Positions 27,013 through 37,125 of a DNA stretch of 64,000 nucleotides are shown here, piece after piece (position 1 is the first letter of the stretch; every line of letters begins with the position of its first letter). Origin of the DNA: AP-15 sp963703665 (GTDB lineage: Bacteria; Pseudomonadota; Alphaproteobacteria; ATCC43930; CGMCC-115725); contig CAVPFB010000004.1 of the NCBI GenBank assembly GCA_963703665.1, positions 124,001 to 188,000 of the forward strand, in the 5' to 3' direction. Both the position numbers and the translations under genes were made by a program. Below the pieces are notes generated by a model that was not told the origin of the DNA, ran no database searches, and worked only from the letters and a program-made list of their open reading frames with translations.

Positions 27013-27230
27013 CGCATTCGCTCCCGCCGCCTTGTTCGTCCGCTGACCCTGACCTCGCGCCGCGCGCGTCAAGCCATGCCGCAGGCGCCCGGATGTGCGC
27101 CGGTGCCGGGCAGCGAGACCGCGGCCGGCACCCCGCGCAAAGCACCTTTGCCGAATTAATGGGCATTGTCGCGGAACATTACCGCGGCCACCGTTGTTAT
27201 CAGGCGAGCTGTCTGATGGAGGACTCAACC

Positions 27231-27305
27231 GTGGGTGCTATCCTGTTGTGGCTGATCGGCATTCCGTTGCCGATCATCATCATCCTGCTGCTGCTGTGGC
27301 ATTGA
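27231..27305 (+). CDS. Very small single-helix membrane protein
   Basis: Twenty-four residues, GAILLWLIGIPLPIIIILLL then LWH, a single hydrophobic helix with a GIP-P kink. The GTG at 27231 has GGAGG 8 bases upstream (27218-27222), which is why I prefer it to ATG 27216. Similar tiny hydrophobic proteins with the GIP(L/I)PI motif are common in soil alphaproteobacteria and have no known function. It ends 19 bases before a multi-helix membrane protein gene, suggesting an operon. Confidence 0.6.
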   Translation: MGAILLWLIGIPLPIIIILLLLWH

Positions 27306-27324
27306 GCCATCGGGGAGAATTCAG

Positions 27325-28242
27325 ATGCAAAGCTCGTCAGTTCTGGTCAGCGAGGAGCGGGTCGCCGCAACCGGTGTCGTGTCGCGGGAAAGTCCGGTCT
27401 CGGCGATATCGTGGGCGGCGATCATCGCCGGGGCGTTTGCGATCGCGGCGATCAGCCTGATCCTGCTCGCGCTCGGAGCCGGCTTCGGCTTCGCCGCGAT
27501 ATCGCCATGGTCGAATTCGGGTGCGTCGGCGACGACGTTCGGGGTGGCCGCGGCGGTTTGGCTGATCGTCGTGCAGTGGCTGTCGGCAGCGTTCGGCGGC
27601 TATCTCACCGGCCGGCTGCGCACGAAATGGGTTTCGGTGCATAGCGACGAAGTCTATTTCCGCGACACCGCTCATGGTTTTTTGGCCTGGGCGGTGGCCA
27701 CCGTGATCACCGCCGCGGTGCTGGCGTCGGCGGTCTCGTCACTGATTGGCGGGGCGGCCCGAATGGCCGGCCCGGCCGCTGCGTCGCCAGGGCAAGGTGC
27801 CGCCGGCGGCGCGGCCGCGCCCTCGGCTGCGTCCGCGCTCGACCCGACCGCATATCTGGTCAGCGAGCTGTTCCGCACCGACCGCCCGAATGTCAACACC
27901 AACCCCCAGCCGGCGCGCACCGAGGCCACCCCGATCATCGCCCGCGGGCTGAGCACGGGGGACGTTCCGGCGGCCGACCGGGCCTATCTGACCCAGCTGG
28001 TGGCCGCCCGCACCGGGCTCAGCCAGCCGGATGCGACCCGGCAGGTCGACGATGTGATCGCGCAGACCAAGGCCGACAACCTGAAGGCGCGCGCGACCGC
28101 TGACAGGGCGCGCAAGGCGGCGTCCTACCTGTCGTTTTTCACCGCCTTCTCGATGGTGGTCGGCGCGTTCATCGCGCCGGTCGCGGCTACCATTGCCGGC
28201 CATCGTCGCGACGAGGTGCTGGCGCTGCGCACCCGTCTCTGA
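27325..28242 (+). CDS. Multi-pass inner membrane protein, conserved hypothetical
   Basis: A 305-residue protein with four predicted helices: about residues 28-55, 68-90, 112-138, and a C-terminal helix at 272-290. A long soluble segment (about 145-265) is rich in Ala/Thr/Gln and contains ADRAYLTQLVAARTGLSQPD. The internal loop is flanked by GGYLTGRLRTKW, seen in related rhizobial hypothetical proteins. Function unknown. Preceded by GGGGAGAA and by the 24-residue membrane peptide gene. Confidence 0.7.
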   Translation: MQSSSVLVSEERVAATGVVSRESPVSAISWAAIIAGAFAIAAISLILLALGAGFGFAAISPWSNSGASATTFGVAAAVWLIVVQWLSAAFGGYLTGRLRTKWVSVHSDEVYFRDTAHGFLAWAVATVITAAVLASAVSSLIGGAARMAGPAAASPGQGAAGGAAAPSAASALDPTAYLVSELFRTDRPNVNTNPQPARTEATPIIARGLSTGDVPAADRAYLTQLVAARTGLSQPDATRQVDDVIAQTKADNLKARATADRARKAASYLSFFTAFSMVVGAFIAPVAATIAGHRRDEVLALRTRL

Positions 28243-28278
28243 AGCTCCATCCGTCCGATCTCGATCCCCAGCTCGGGG

Positions 28279-29549
28279 TTACAGGTCGCCCCAGTCGGGA
28301 CCCCGGCTCAGCGGCGGGTCGGGGTCGGCGGCGTATTGGTAAGCGCGGGTCCACGGACGCGAGGCCGGCCCGCCGGGCGATGGCTTTTGCGCCAGTGTCT
28401 GGCACACCGAGAGCCAGGCGCGGTCGAAGGCATGGGCCATGCCAGCCATGTACATGCGCCAGATGCGATAGCGTGCGATGCCGGCGGCGGCGATCGCGGC
28501 CTCCCGCGCCTGCTCCAGCCGGCGCACCCAATGCAGCAGCGTCGGCGGGTAATGCGGGCGCAGATCCTCGACATCGAGGATTTCCAGCCCGGCGCCGGCG
28601 ATCTCATAAAGAACCCGCGAGATGTGCGGCAGCTCGCCGCCGGGGAAGACGAAATTGTCGATGAACTCGCCCCCCGGCGGCCCCTGCACCTGTCCGTCGC
28701 GTTGGCCGGCGGCGATGCCGTGGTTCAGGAACAGGCCGCCCGGCCGCAGCAGCCGCGCCGCCGTCGCGAAATAAAGCGGCAGGTTGGCGATCCCGACATG
28801 CTCGTACATGCCGACCGAGACGATCCTATCATACTGCGCCTCGCCCGCCGCTTCGCGGTAATCCTCGCGGCGGATGTCGATCCGCTCGGCGAGCCCCGAG
28901 CTCGGCGACGCGCTCGCGGGCATAAGCGAATTGTCGGTCGCTCAAGGTGATGCCGACGCCCTCGATCCCGTAATGCGAGGCCGCCCAGCATAAGAGGCCA
29001 CCCCAGCCGCAGCCGATGTCGAGCAGCCGCTGGCCGCGCCGGAGGCGCAATTTGCGGCAGATATGGTCGAGCTTCTGCTGCTGCGCGGTGTCGAGGTCCT
29101 CCGCTCCGGTCACAAAATAGGCGCAGGAATAGACCATGTGCCGGTCGAGCCACAGCCGATAGAACTCGTTCGACACGTCGTAATGATAGGCGATCGCCGC
29201 GACGTCGCGCGCCCGTGTGTGACGAAAGCGGCCGATCCGCGACAGCGGCGCCAGCCGGCGCAGCAGCGGCGATTTGCCGAGCCGCTCGGCCATCGCGATG
29301 CCAATGCTGCAAAACGTCCTGCAGCCGGCCCTCGACCTCGATCTCGCCCTCGACATAGGCTCGGCCCAGCCGGGCCATGTCGCCGGTCAGAAACAACCGC
29401 AGCAGCCGCGGCGTGTTCAGCGCGATGGTGACCCGCGGGGCGGCCGTAAAATCGAACACCGCGCCGTCCCAGAATTTGATGCGCAGCGGCGGGCGATCCT
29501 CGGCGAGGCGGGCGCGCAGCAGGGAGAGAAAACGATCGCGGAGCGACAT
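28279..29549 (-). CDS. cfa: Cyclopropane-fatty-acyl-phospholipid synthase family, frameshifted
   Basis: SAM-dependent enzyme that adds a methylene or methyl group to unsaturated phospholipid acyl chains. N-terminal lipid-binding part: LRIKFWDGAVFDF and MARLGRAYVEGEIEVEG. Catalytic part: YHYDVSNEFYRLWLDRHMVY, LLDIGCGWGGLLCWAASHYG (SAM motif), VSVGMYEHVGIANLPLYFAT and FIDNFVFPGGELPH. Two extra bases break the frame, near 29308 and 28896. Repaired length about 422 residues. The gene symbol is given for the family; a related C-methyltransferase is possible. Confidence 0.82.
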
Positions 29550-29706
29550 CGGGGCGCCTGCTGTTGCGACGGGCGAAGGTTGTGCGGGCTACCGCAGCGG
29601 ACGGCAATCGCTTTCTGCGCCGCCTGGCGGTCGTTGCCGCGCCGGGAAGTTCCGCTCCCGGTAAAATCGGCGTAGCCTTGATGGCACAACGCGCAGGAGA
29701 TCGCCG

Positions 29707-30894
29707 ATGAAGATCGTCGAGGTCGAAGATTTACATTGCGACGCCGGCTGGCGGGTCAATTCGTTCCTCAAGATCACCACCGACGAGGGCCTCGTCGGCT
29801 GGTCGGAATATATGGAGGGCTATGGCGCGCAGGGGCTGACCGGGGTGATCCGCAAATTGGCCGAGCGGCTGATCGGGCAGGACCCCCGCCCGGTCGAGCG
29901 CCACAGCGCCACTCTCTACGCCGCGACCAGGCAAGCGGCCGGCGGCATCAACCAAATGGCGATCGCCGCGATCGAAAACGCGCTCGTCGACATCAAGGCC
30001 AAGGCGCTCGGCGTGCCGGTTTACGAGATGTTGGGCGGCCCGGTGCGCGACCGGCTGCAGCTCTACTGGTCGCATTGCGGCACTTATCGCGCGCGGCACG
30101 CCGATCGGATCAAGGAATGGGCCGGGGTCGAGCCGATCCGTTCGCTCGACGATATCGTGGCGCTCGGCGAGGAAGTCAGGCGCAAGGGTTTCAAGGGGCT
30201 CAAGACCAACCTGATCCGCTTCGACCGCGGAAAGCCTTATATGTACGGCCCCGGCACCGGCAACCCGCCGGGCTTTCCCGAGCTCAACGCCGACCGCCAT
30301 ATCGCCGACGCCGCGATCGCCCAGCTGGAAGCGTTCCGGCGCGGCGCCGGCCGCGATGTCGGGCTCCATCTCGACACCAACTTCAATTACAAGATCGACG
30401 GCTACATCAGGCTGGCGCGGGCTTTGGAGCCGCTCGACCTGGTGTGGCTCGAGATCGACCTCTACGACCCGCAGGGCCTGGCGTTGATCCGCCGCTCCGC
30501 CCGCACGCCGATCTCGTCCTGCGAGTCGCTGTACGGCAGGCGCCAGTTCCGGCCGTATTTCGAGCAGCAATCGGTCGATTACGCTATCATCGACGTGGCC
30601 TGGAACGGCATCCTCGAATCGCTGAAGATCGCGGCGATGGCCGACACCTACGAGGTCAATGTCGCGCCGCATAATTTCAACGGCCATCTGGGTTCTTTGA
30701 TCAGCGCCCATATGTGCGCCGTCGTGCCGAACTTCAAAGTCATGGAAATCGACATCGACGACGTGCGCTGGAAGGACGACATCGTCACCGTGCCGCCGGT
30801 CATCGAGAACGGCGATCTGATCCTGCCGACCGGCCCCGGCTGGGGCGCCGATGTCAACGAGGCGTTCGTGCGCGCCCACCCGCCGAGACGCTAG
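29707..30894 (+). CDS. Mandelate racemase/muconate lactonizing enzyme family protein
   Basis: A 395-residue enolase-superfamily enzyme. N-terminal capping domain (FLKITTDEGLVGWSEYMEGY) is followed by the barrel with INQMAIAAIENALVDIKAKA, KGFKGLKTNLIRFDRGKPYM, the metal-binding Asp in VGLHLDTNFNYK, Glu in LVWLEIDLYD and Glu in SSCESLYG, and NVAPHNFNGHLGSL with the likely catalytic His. This pattern suggests a sugar-acid dehydratase or related enzyme; the substrate is not predictable. A second, clearly different family member lies at 43304-44458. Confidence 0.87.
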   Translation: MKIVEVEDLHCDAGWRVNSFLKITTDEGLVGWSEYMEGYGAQGLTGVIRKLAERLIGQDPRPVERHSATLYAATRQAAGGINQMAIAAIENALVDIKAKALGVPVYEMLGGPVRDRLQLYWSHCGTYRARHADRIKEWAGVEPIRSLDDIVALGEEVRRKGFKGLKTNLIRFDRGKPYMYGPGTGNPPGFPELNADRHIADAAIAQLEAFRRGAGRDVGLHLDTNFNYKIDGYIRLARALEPLDLVWLEIDLYDPQGLALIRRSARTPISSCESLYGRRQFRPYFEQQSVDYAIIDVAWNGILESLKIAAMADTYEVNVAPHNFNGHLGSLISAHMCAVVPNFKVMEIDIDDVRWKDDIVTVPPVIENGDLILPTGPGWGADVNEAFVRAHPPRR

Positions 30895-30941
30895 GGGCGG
30901 ATGTCGCGCGTTGCCAGAATGGGTGTTATGCGGCGGGAGCA

Positions 30942-31319
30942 ATGACCGACCGGCTCTCACTGACCAACGCCCTGGCGGACGCCAATATCGAACGCCAGAA
31001 AGCCGAGCGCATCGCCACCGAGATCTTCGATGCGATCCACGACAACGTCGCCACCAAGCAGGACCTCGAGCGAGCCGAGGCGGCGCTCAAGCAAGATCTG
31101 GAGCGTGCCGAGGCGGCGCTGAAGACCGAGATTAGCACCGTGCGGGTCGAGCTTAAGGCCGACATTACCTCGGTGCGGGCCGAGCTCTCCGCGCTGGAGC
31201 AGCGAATGCTGCTGCGCTTCGCCGAACTCGAGCATCGCCTGACGGTGCGCTTTGCCAGCGTCATGGTGGTGCTGACCGGCATCGTCCTCGCCGCGATCCG
31301 CTATCTGCCGCACGATTGA
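30942..31319 (+). CDS. DUF1640-like coiled-coil protein with C-terminal membrane helix
   Basis: A 125-residue protein. A long coiled coil covers residues 15-100 and a C-terminal hydrophobic helix about 104-121 (FASVMVVLTGIVLAAIRYLP). Within the coil an 11-residue unit KQDLERAEAAL is repeated twice in tandem. The topology resembles DUF1640/CCDC90-type proteins. Function unknown in bacteria. It starts 47 bases after the enolase-superfamily gene. Confidence 0.65.
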   Translation: MTDRLSLTNALADANIERQKAERIATEIFDAIHDNVATKQDLERAEAALKQDLERAEAALKTEISTVRVELKADITSVRAELSALEQRMLLRFAELEHRLTVRFASVMVVLTGIVLAAIRYLPHD

Positions 31320-31693
31320 GGCGCGATTTTGATGCGAATTCCCGTCGAGGGCCGATGCGATCCGCCATCGTTATTGCCGGCGCCCGTAGCTTTCACGGAG
31401 CAGGCGGCGGCGCGAACCACGCAGCTTCACCCGGCGGACTGCGCGGCATACTCGCGAAGGCTGCTGCCCAGCATAACCGCGGACAATGCCGGCGAAACCC
31501 GATTATTCCGTTCCTGAAGAGTGGGCCGCGCATAACGAAGCGGACGATTGCGACAGCGTCGTCTGTTGAGCTTCACCCGGCGATGTCCCACGACGCAGCC
31601 AATCCTCTGATCGCCGCCGGAAGCGTCTGCCCGGCACCCAGTCTGCTAACCCCGGCAACACCGCCCTACAGAATGCCGGAGCGGTCTCCGGTC
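31320..31693. other. Intergenic region, no gene recognised
   Basis: About 375 bases. Open frames here show no family resemblance and no ribosome-binding site. A few patches are less G+C-rich than the neighbouring genes, as in the adjoining gene remnant, which suggests decayed or acquired DNA. Confidence 0.4.
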
Positions 31694-31999
31694 TCACTCG
31701 CTGACTTCAGGCGTACGCGCCACGACGTTGTCGAAATAGACGATCGGATTATTGCCGTGGCCAGCGCCCAACTCCACCCCGGTTGGCAGGCCGGAAGCAG
31801 CAAACGGCACGCCGCTCGCCATCAGCACGCCGTTGATGTAGACATCGCTCTTGCGCGCGTTGAGATCTGCATCGACCGAGATGTCGTACCAGACGTTGAG
31901 TTTGTATGTGGCGAGCGGCGTCGCCGAACCCACAGCATAAATCTTGCCATCACTCTCGAACTCGACACCGGCATAGGGCGAGCTCCACTCTCCCTCCAC
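31694..31999 (-). pseudogene. 5'-truncated LamG-like (concanavalin-type) domain fragment
   Basis: About 100 residues reading SSPYAGVEFESDGKIYAVGS, YKLNVWYDISVDADLNARKS, DVYINGVLMASGVPF and NNPIVYFDNVVARTPEVSE. This is the C-terminal half of a jelly-roll carbohydrate-binding or surface-protein domain. The only start is a weak GTG, with a stop 13 codons further upstream, and no signal peptide exists, so the N-terminal part has been lost. Confidence 0.55.
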
Positions 32000-32048
32000 T
32001 TTCTGACAGCTTTCGCGCCCTTCGCTGGCCGCTCATTTCTTGGGCGGT

Positions 32049-32954
32049 TCAATCGGAGAGCGCGGAAATTACATAAAGGGTCTGCAGCATCCTGCTCGGC
32101 TTGGTCTCTTTACCGAAGGTGTGGGTGAAGATTACGGCGATTTCTCCGGAACGATAGATATTGCTCAATGCGCGGTCGACCGCGAGCCGAAAATCCTCGT
32201 CGCCCCGCGGCAACGCCAAGGCATAGGGTTCGACCGTCAGATAGTTGTCGGCGAGCAGCAGCTTGCCCGGCGCCTTGCTTTGCTGCGCCAGGGACATCAG
32301 GATCGCCCGATCGGCGAAATAAGCCGAAATCTTGCCGTCGTCGAGCATCGCCAGTCCCTGCTGATGGGTCTGCGCGGGGATAATTTCGGCAGCGATGCCT
32401 TCATCCTTCAGCGATCCGCGCAGTTCATCTTCGGTGGTGGTTCCGGCGAGCACGCCGATCTTATGCCCGGCCAGCGCCTTCAAGCTCTTCGGCCCGTCGC
32501 TGCGGATCATCAGCCCGGCGCCGTCGACAAAAGTCGGGATCGAGAAATCGACCTGCTCGCGTCGCGTCAGGGTTTGGGTCGTCGGCTCGCACAACAGATC
32601 GGCCCTGCCCCGGCTGATCGCGTCGAAGCGATCGACCGCGGTAACCCGGACATAGGCGATGTTCAACGGCGGCAGGGTCAGCTGTCCCGCGAGGTGCTTC
32701 GCGACGGCGCGGCAAAGATCGACCATGAAACCCCAGGGCTGGTCGGTTTTGCCCTGGTCGATCTTGTCCTTATCGGTTTTGCCCTGGTCGGTTTTGCCGT
32801 CATAGGAAAAAGGCGGCGCGTCGGCGCGGTAGGCGATGCGGATCGTCTTGTCCTGACGGATGCGGTCGAGCGCGCCGGCCGACGCGGCCCCGGTAGTCAA
32901 CACCACTGCAGCCAACACCGCGGCGCACAGCCTCCTCCCCTCCGTCCAGCGCAT
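32049..32954 (-). CDS. Amino-acid-type ABC transporter substrate-binding protein
   Basis: A 301-residue periplasmic binding protein (SBP_bac_3). Signal peptide LCAAVLAAVVLTTGAASAGA, then TIRIAYRADAPPFSYDG, WGFMVDLCRAVAKHL, AISRGRADLLCEPTTQTLTR and the lobe-2 segment IGVLAGTTTEDELRGSLKDE. Four 5-residue repeats (DGKTD, QGKTD, KDKID, QGKTD; residues 52-71) are inserted in the first ligand-binding loop, from a 15-bp tandem DNA repeat. No permease or ATPase gene is adjacent, so it may serve an unlinked transporter or act in signalling. Confidence 0.85.
   Translation of the reverse strand: MRWTEGRRLCAAVLAAVVLTTGAASAGALDRIRQDKTIRIAYRADAPPFSYDGKTDQGKTDKDKIDQGKTDQPWGFMVDLCRAVAKHLAGQLTLPPLNIAYVRVTAVDRFDAISRGRADLLCEPTTQTLTRREQVDFSIPTFVDGAGLMIRSDGPKSLKALAGHKIGVLAGTTTEDELRGSLKDEGIAAEIIPAQTHQQGLAMLDDGKISAYFADRAILMSLAQQSKAPGKLLLADNYLTVEPYALALPRGDEDFRLAVDRALSNIYRSGEIAVIFTHTFGKETKPSRMLQTLYVISALSD
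32743..32802. repeat. 15-bp tandem repeat, four units, inside the SBP gene
   Basis: Units start at 32743, 32758, 32773 and 32788. The first and third are identical (TCGGTTTTGCCCTGG), the others share 9 to 12 bases. The repeat keeps the reading frame and adds five residues per unit. Confidence 0.75.
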
Positions 32955-33187
32955 GATCCCCGTCTCCTCTTATTGGCTTTGGCGCGAGCGTGCCGGCCGC
33001 AAACCCGGCATCCCCCAAACACCCCTATGGGGAGCGATGGTCCGCCTCTTTGCCTTTGCCGTGCAACAAAAATTACGCGCCGCAAGCGTAGCGCGGATCA
33101 GCAAGGCAGGGCGGATGCAATCCGCCGTCTGGGCAAATTGTTGGTGAGCGGGCCATTTCATCAGGGAGACGGCGTCAACGGGCGATT

Positions 33188-34255
33188 TCATCGTACGACG
33201 TTTACGGCGCACGCGAAGGAGGAGGTGGATTTTGCATCCCCCTGAGCTTTCTGCCGGGCCGGGCTCAACGCCAGTCCAAGAGGGGGTTCTTCGAGTTGCT
33301 CGGCTTCCCAGTTCTTCAGGAATTCGATCTGGCGATCGAACCAGGGACCGAGCCAACTCGTGCCCCAGCCGGTAGAACCGGTCGCGTATTCCCCCATCAG
33401 CCAGACGTGCCGGATCGGAACGAAGACTGCCACTGCGTCCAGTTCGGGGCGGGCGATCGGGCGTTCGCTGCGATAGCCGTCGAGGAATGATTTCCACAAG
33501 ACGCGTCGCACCGGCGCGAAAGCGGACGCGCTCCACAGAAAAACCGCGAGGTCATAGGCGCACCACCCGGGACCGCCATCGTCGAAATCGAACAAGGTCG
33601 CCGCGCCGTCGGGCCCGAAGCGGGCGTTGAATCCATGGCAATCGCCGTGACACACGCCCCACGACAGCACGCCTGCCCGATCGGCCACCAGTCGATGCAA
33701 GCGGCCGGCCAAGCCCATCAAATGGCGGTGTGCTTCGAGCCGGTCGTCGAGCAGGGCGCCGAGGGCTGCGAGAGGCCGGTCGAGCAGGTGATCGAGGTCG
33801 AGGGCGAAGCGATCGTGGTGGACGGCGAACCCATCGGCTTCGGTGTGGATGCGCGCCAATACCTTGCCCTGCGCATAAGCGTCAGCCGGTGTTTCCTGCG
33901 GCTCCCGTCCCGCGATAAAATCGAACAGCAATGCAAACCGTATCCCTTCGGGCGCGCTCGCCGGCTGGCAAAAGCGCCCGTCGCGGCCGCACCGAGGAAC
34001 GACGACCGATACCCCCTTGCCGCTCAGGTAGGTGAGCAGCGATGCCTCATATTCGAGATCGCTCGCCCTGCGCCGGGCGGCGCGCGACAGACGGAGCACA
34101 CCGTGTCGGCAGCCCGTCTCTATGGTGTAGAGGTCATTGAACCCGCGTTGAAACAGCCGACAAGAGATGACCGGGCCGAAAGAAAACCGGTCTTCGACAA
34201 ACCGAGCGACCGAATTTGCCGAGAGTGTCGCGTAAGCGCAATCGAAGTTTGACAT
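33188..34255 (-). CDS. Phosphotransferase family protein (APH/homoserine kinase type, SrkA-like)
   Basis: A 355-residue kinase-fold enzyme. The Brenner motif is SWGVCHGDCHGFNARF and the metal-binding DFD is TLFDFDDGGPGWCAYDLAVF. The lobe-1 strand reads GVLRLSRAARRRASDLEYEA, with Arg where a Lys is usual. The overall order matches SrkA/YihE and choline/homoserine-kinase-like proteins. The last 35 residues are low-complexity and poorly conserved. Substrate unknown. Confidence 0.8.
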   Translation of the reverse strand: MSNFDCAYATLSANSVARFVEDRFSFGPVISCRLFQRGFNDLYTIETGCRHGVLRLSRAARRRASDLEYEASLLTYLSGKGVSVVVPRCGRDGRFCQPASAPEGIRFALLFDFIAGREPQETPADAYAQGKVLARIHTEADGFAVHHDRFALDLDHLLDRPLAALGALLDDRLEAHRHLMGLAGRLHRLVADRAGVLSWGVCHGDCHGFNARFGPDGAATLFDFDDGGPGWCAYDLAVFLWSASAFAPVRRVLWKSFLDGYRSERPIARPELDAVAVFVPIRHVWLMGEYATGSTGWGTSWLGPWFDRQIEFLKNWEAEQLEEPPLGLALSPARQKAQGDAKSTSSFACAVNVVR

Positions 34256-34604
34256 GGCATGATGTCCGAAGAGCGAGGAGCGCCGCCTCGATCAGAGACC
34301 AGGCGGCAGGACGACCGATCGGGATCTGGCCCGACCTCAGGCGTCTCTGTTGCTCGGCTCCAGCAACATCATTGATTTGCTCCTTGGCGGCAGCCTGATA
34401 GCAGATCAGAGCGCGGGCTGCCAAGGCGATACCGCACCGTTCGCTGCACGCTGCCGTTCACGTGACTGCAGCCGCTGCCTCGATTGGAGTTGGCGCAGTG
34501 TGCCCCCCGTGGCCTGACTGAAGTGAGCGCGCGAAGGCGTTGCGGTGGGGGGCGGGATGGCGCAGGCTGTGAGCCGGCATTTGTGCGCGACGGGAGGAAT
34601 GGTG
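34256..34604. other. Intergenic region, no gene recognised
   Basis: About 350 bases between the divergent phosphotransferase and CoA-transferase genes. It must contain their promoters, but I see no confident boxes, repeats or RNA gene. Confidence 0.45.
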
Positions 34605-35832
34605 ATGAGCGACGTGACCCAGGACATGAACTTTCTGCAGGGCGTCAAGGTGGTGGATTTCACCCAGTTCGAGGCGGGCACGACCTCGACCGAGGTGTTG
34701 GCGTGGTTTGGCGCCGAGGTGGTCAAGATCGAGAACCCGGGGCGCGGCGACCCCGGCCGCCGGCTGCGCCCCGGCAAGCCCGACGACGACCCGTGGTATT
34801 TCCACCAGTTCAACGTCAACAAGAAGTCCTTGACGATTAATCTGAAATCGCCGAAGGGGCTCGAAATCGTCAAGGACATGCTGAAGCAGGCCGATGTCAC
34901 GGTCGAGAACATGGCGCCCGGCACGATCGAGCGCCTCGGCCTCGACTACGAGTTGGTCAAGAAGATCAACCCCGGCATCATCTACTGCCAGATCAAGGGC
35001 TTTGGCAGTCGGCAGCCCGCATGAGAAGGGCCTCGCCTTCGACATGATCGCACAGGCCGCCGGCGGCCCGATCAGCGTCACCGGCGAGCCCGACCGCCCG
35101 CCTGTCAAGCCCGGCCTGTCGTTTGGCGACACCGGCACCGGCATGCTGATGGCCGCGACGATCTTGGGCGCGTTGCACGAGCGCAACCGCACCGGCCACG
35201 GCCGGCGGCTGCAATTGGCGATGCAGGACGCGATGATCCACTACATGCGCACCTGCTTTGCGACGATGGCGCGCACCGGCAAGCCGGCACGGCGCAACGG
35301 CGCCAAGTCGGGCGGCGGCAACAACGCGCCCTCTGGGCTCTATCCGGCCAAGGGCGGCGGCCCCAACGACTATGTCTACCTGACCACCAGCCGCGCCAAC
35401 CCCGAGCACTGGTCGCGGCTGATGAAGCTGATCGGCCGCGAAGAGCTGATCGAGGACCCGCGGTTCGCGACCGGCGACGACCGCGTCAAGCACGAAAAGG
35501 AATTGGACGCGATCATCGGCGAATGGACCCGCCAGCACGACAAGCGCGAGGCGATGGAGAAGCTGATCGCGGTCGGCGTGCCGTCGGGTGCGGTGTTCGA
35601 CACGATGGAACTGCAGAACGAGCCGACCTTCGAAGAGCGCGGCATCTTGCAGACCGTGCATCACCACAATGGCGACTACAAGATGGCGACTTGGCCGGTG
35701 CGGATCGACGGCAAGACGGTGCGGCTGAAGGGCTCGCCGAAGCTCGGCGGCGACAGCGCCGAGGTATTGCACAACTGGCTCGGCATCGGCGCCGGCGACA
35801 TCGAGGGGCTGCGCAAAGAGGGCGTGCTTTAA
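34605..35832 (+). CDS. CaiB/BaiF-type (family III) CoA-transferase, frameshifted
   Basis: Transfers CoA between acyl-CoA donors and carboxylates. Segments: GVKVVDFTQFEAGTTSTEVL, GAEVVKIENPGRGDPGRRLR, FNVNKKSLTINLKSPKGLEI, MIAQAAGGPISVTGEPDRPP, GLSFGDTGTGMLMAATILGA and QNEPTFEERGILQTVHHHNG. One extra base near 35009 closes the first frame after IKGFG; the second frame resumes at SPHEKGLAFDM. Start 34605 has GGGAGG 7 bases upstream. Repaired length about 408 residues, normal for formyl-CoA-transferase-like enzymes. First gene of a probable catabolic unit. Confidence 0.87.
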
Positions 35833-35945
35833 CGCTCCGCGATCTCACCCTCACCCACCCGCCGCCGGCGCGACGCGAGCACCCTCTCCCGCAATGCGGG
35901 AGAGGGTGACCGCGCGCAGCGAGGCGGGTGAGGATGCCGACGGCG
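35833..35945. repeat. Nested palindromic REP-like element
   Basis: An inner hairpin CCCTCTCCCGC-AATGCGGGAGAGGG (35882-35907) lies within outer arms of the CTCACCC / GGGTGAG type. It is the largest member of the palindrome family also seen at 282-320 and 15531-15569. It lies between the CoA-transferase and binding-protein genes and may attenuate readthrough. Confidence 0.65.
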
Positions 35946-35971
35946 GCTTTAGCGCAGTGAGTGGGGGACCA

Positions 35972-36882
35972 ATGCGGCTGCGGCTGTTTGAGAATTACCG
36001 CTTTGTCCTTTACGCGCCGTTTTATGCGGCGCATGCGACCGGGGCCTATGCGGCCGAGGGGCTCGAGGTCGCGCTGTCGCCGTCGCCGGGCATGGGCACG
36101 CGCCGAAGCGGCGCTGCTCGAGGGTGCCGTCGACGTGCTGTGGGCCGGGCCGATGCGGGTGATCAAGCACCATGACGACAATGCCGCCTCGCCGCTCGTC
36201 TGCTTCGCCGAGATCGTCTGCCGCGACCCGTTCTCGATCCTCGGGCACGAACCCAATCCCGGCTTTCGCCTCGCCGATTTGGCGCAGATGCGGTTTGCAA
36301 CGGTCAGCGAGGTGCCGACCCCGTGGCTGTGCCTGCAAGAGGATTTGCGTCAGGCCGGGGTTGATCCCGCGCGTCTCGACCGTGTGGCCGACCGCAATAT
36401 GGCGGACAACTTGGCGGCACTGCGCGAGCGGCCGTCTCGACGCGGCGCAGTTCTTCGAGCCTTTTGTCGAGCAGGCGCTGTCGACCGGTGCCGGCCCATT
36501 TGTGGCACGCCGCCGAGTGAGCCGAGGCCGAACCACCTACACCGCGTTTGTGACCACCCGCGACCGACTGCAGCGCGATCCCGAACCGCTGCTGCGCATG
36601 GTCCGGGCAATCTATCGCATCCAGCAATGGATCGCGGCGCAGCCCGCTGCCGAAATCGCCGCTGCGGTCGCGTCGTTTTTTCCAGCGCTCGACCGCGGGA
36701 GCTTGACCGGCGCCCTCGCCCGCTACCAGGCGCAGCGCGTGTGGGGATGCGACCCGGTGCTGCCTGAGGACGGTTTTGACCGGCTGCGCCGCGGTCTGGT
36801 CTCGGGCGGCTTTATCCGTCGGCCGGTCGCCTATCCGGATTGCGTCGACAACCGCTTGGCATTGCGAATTATCGCCGAGTAA
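35972..36882 (+). CDS. NMT1/THI5-like ABC transporter substrate-binding protein, frameshifted
   Basis: Resembles TauA/SsuA/THI5-type binding proteins: RLFENYRFVLYAPFYAAHATGAYAAEGLEV, ALLEGAVDVLWAGPMRVIKH, CFAEIVCRDPFSILG, LDAAQFFEPFVEQALSTGAG, TTYTAFVTTRDRLQRDPEPL. At least two extra bases break the frame, near 36101 and 36434. A third disturbed patch at 36499-36519 fits three further extra bases. I see no signal peptide in the reconstructed start, so it could be a cytosolic THI5-like enzyme or have a misplaced start. Substrate unknown. Confidence 0.72.
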
Positions 36883-37125
36883 CGCGGGTCGGATCGGCTC
36901 GATGCTGCGCGCACCCTCACGCCCACACCTGCACGCCAATGCCAACGAGATTGCCGGTCATTGCGCGCGACGGCGGCCTCGATGCGCGCCGCCCACGCTT
37001 CGAGCGCTTCGGCAAATCACAATAGAAATGCAATAATTTGTCGACGCGGTCTTTTTTCCGTGCCGGAGTTTTCCATCTATTCGAGGACGCCGACGCAGTG
37101 CGGCGCGAACGAACAGTGGAGGGAG

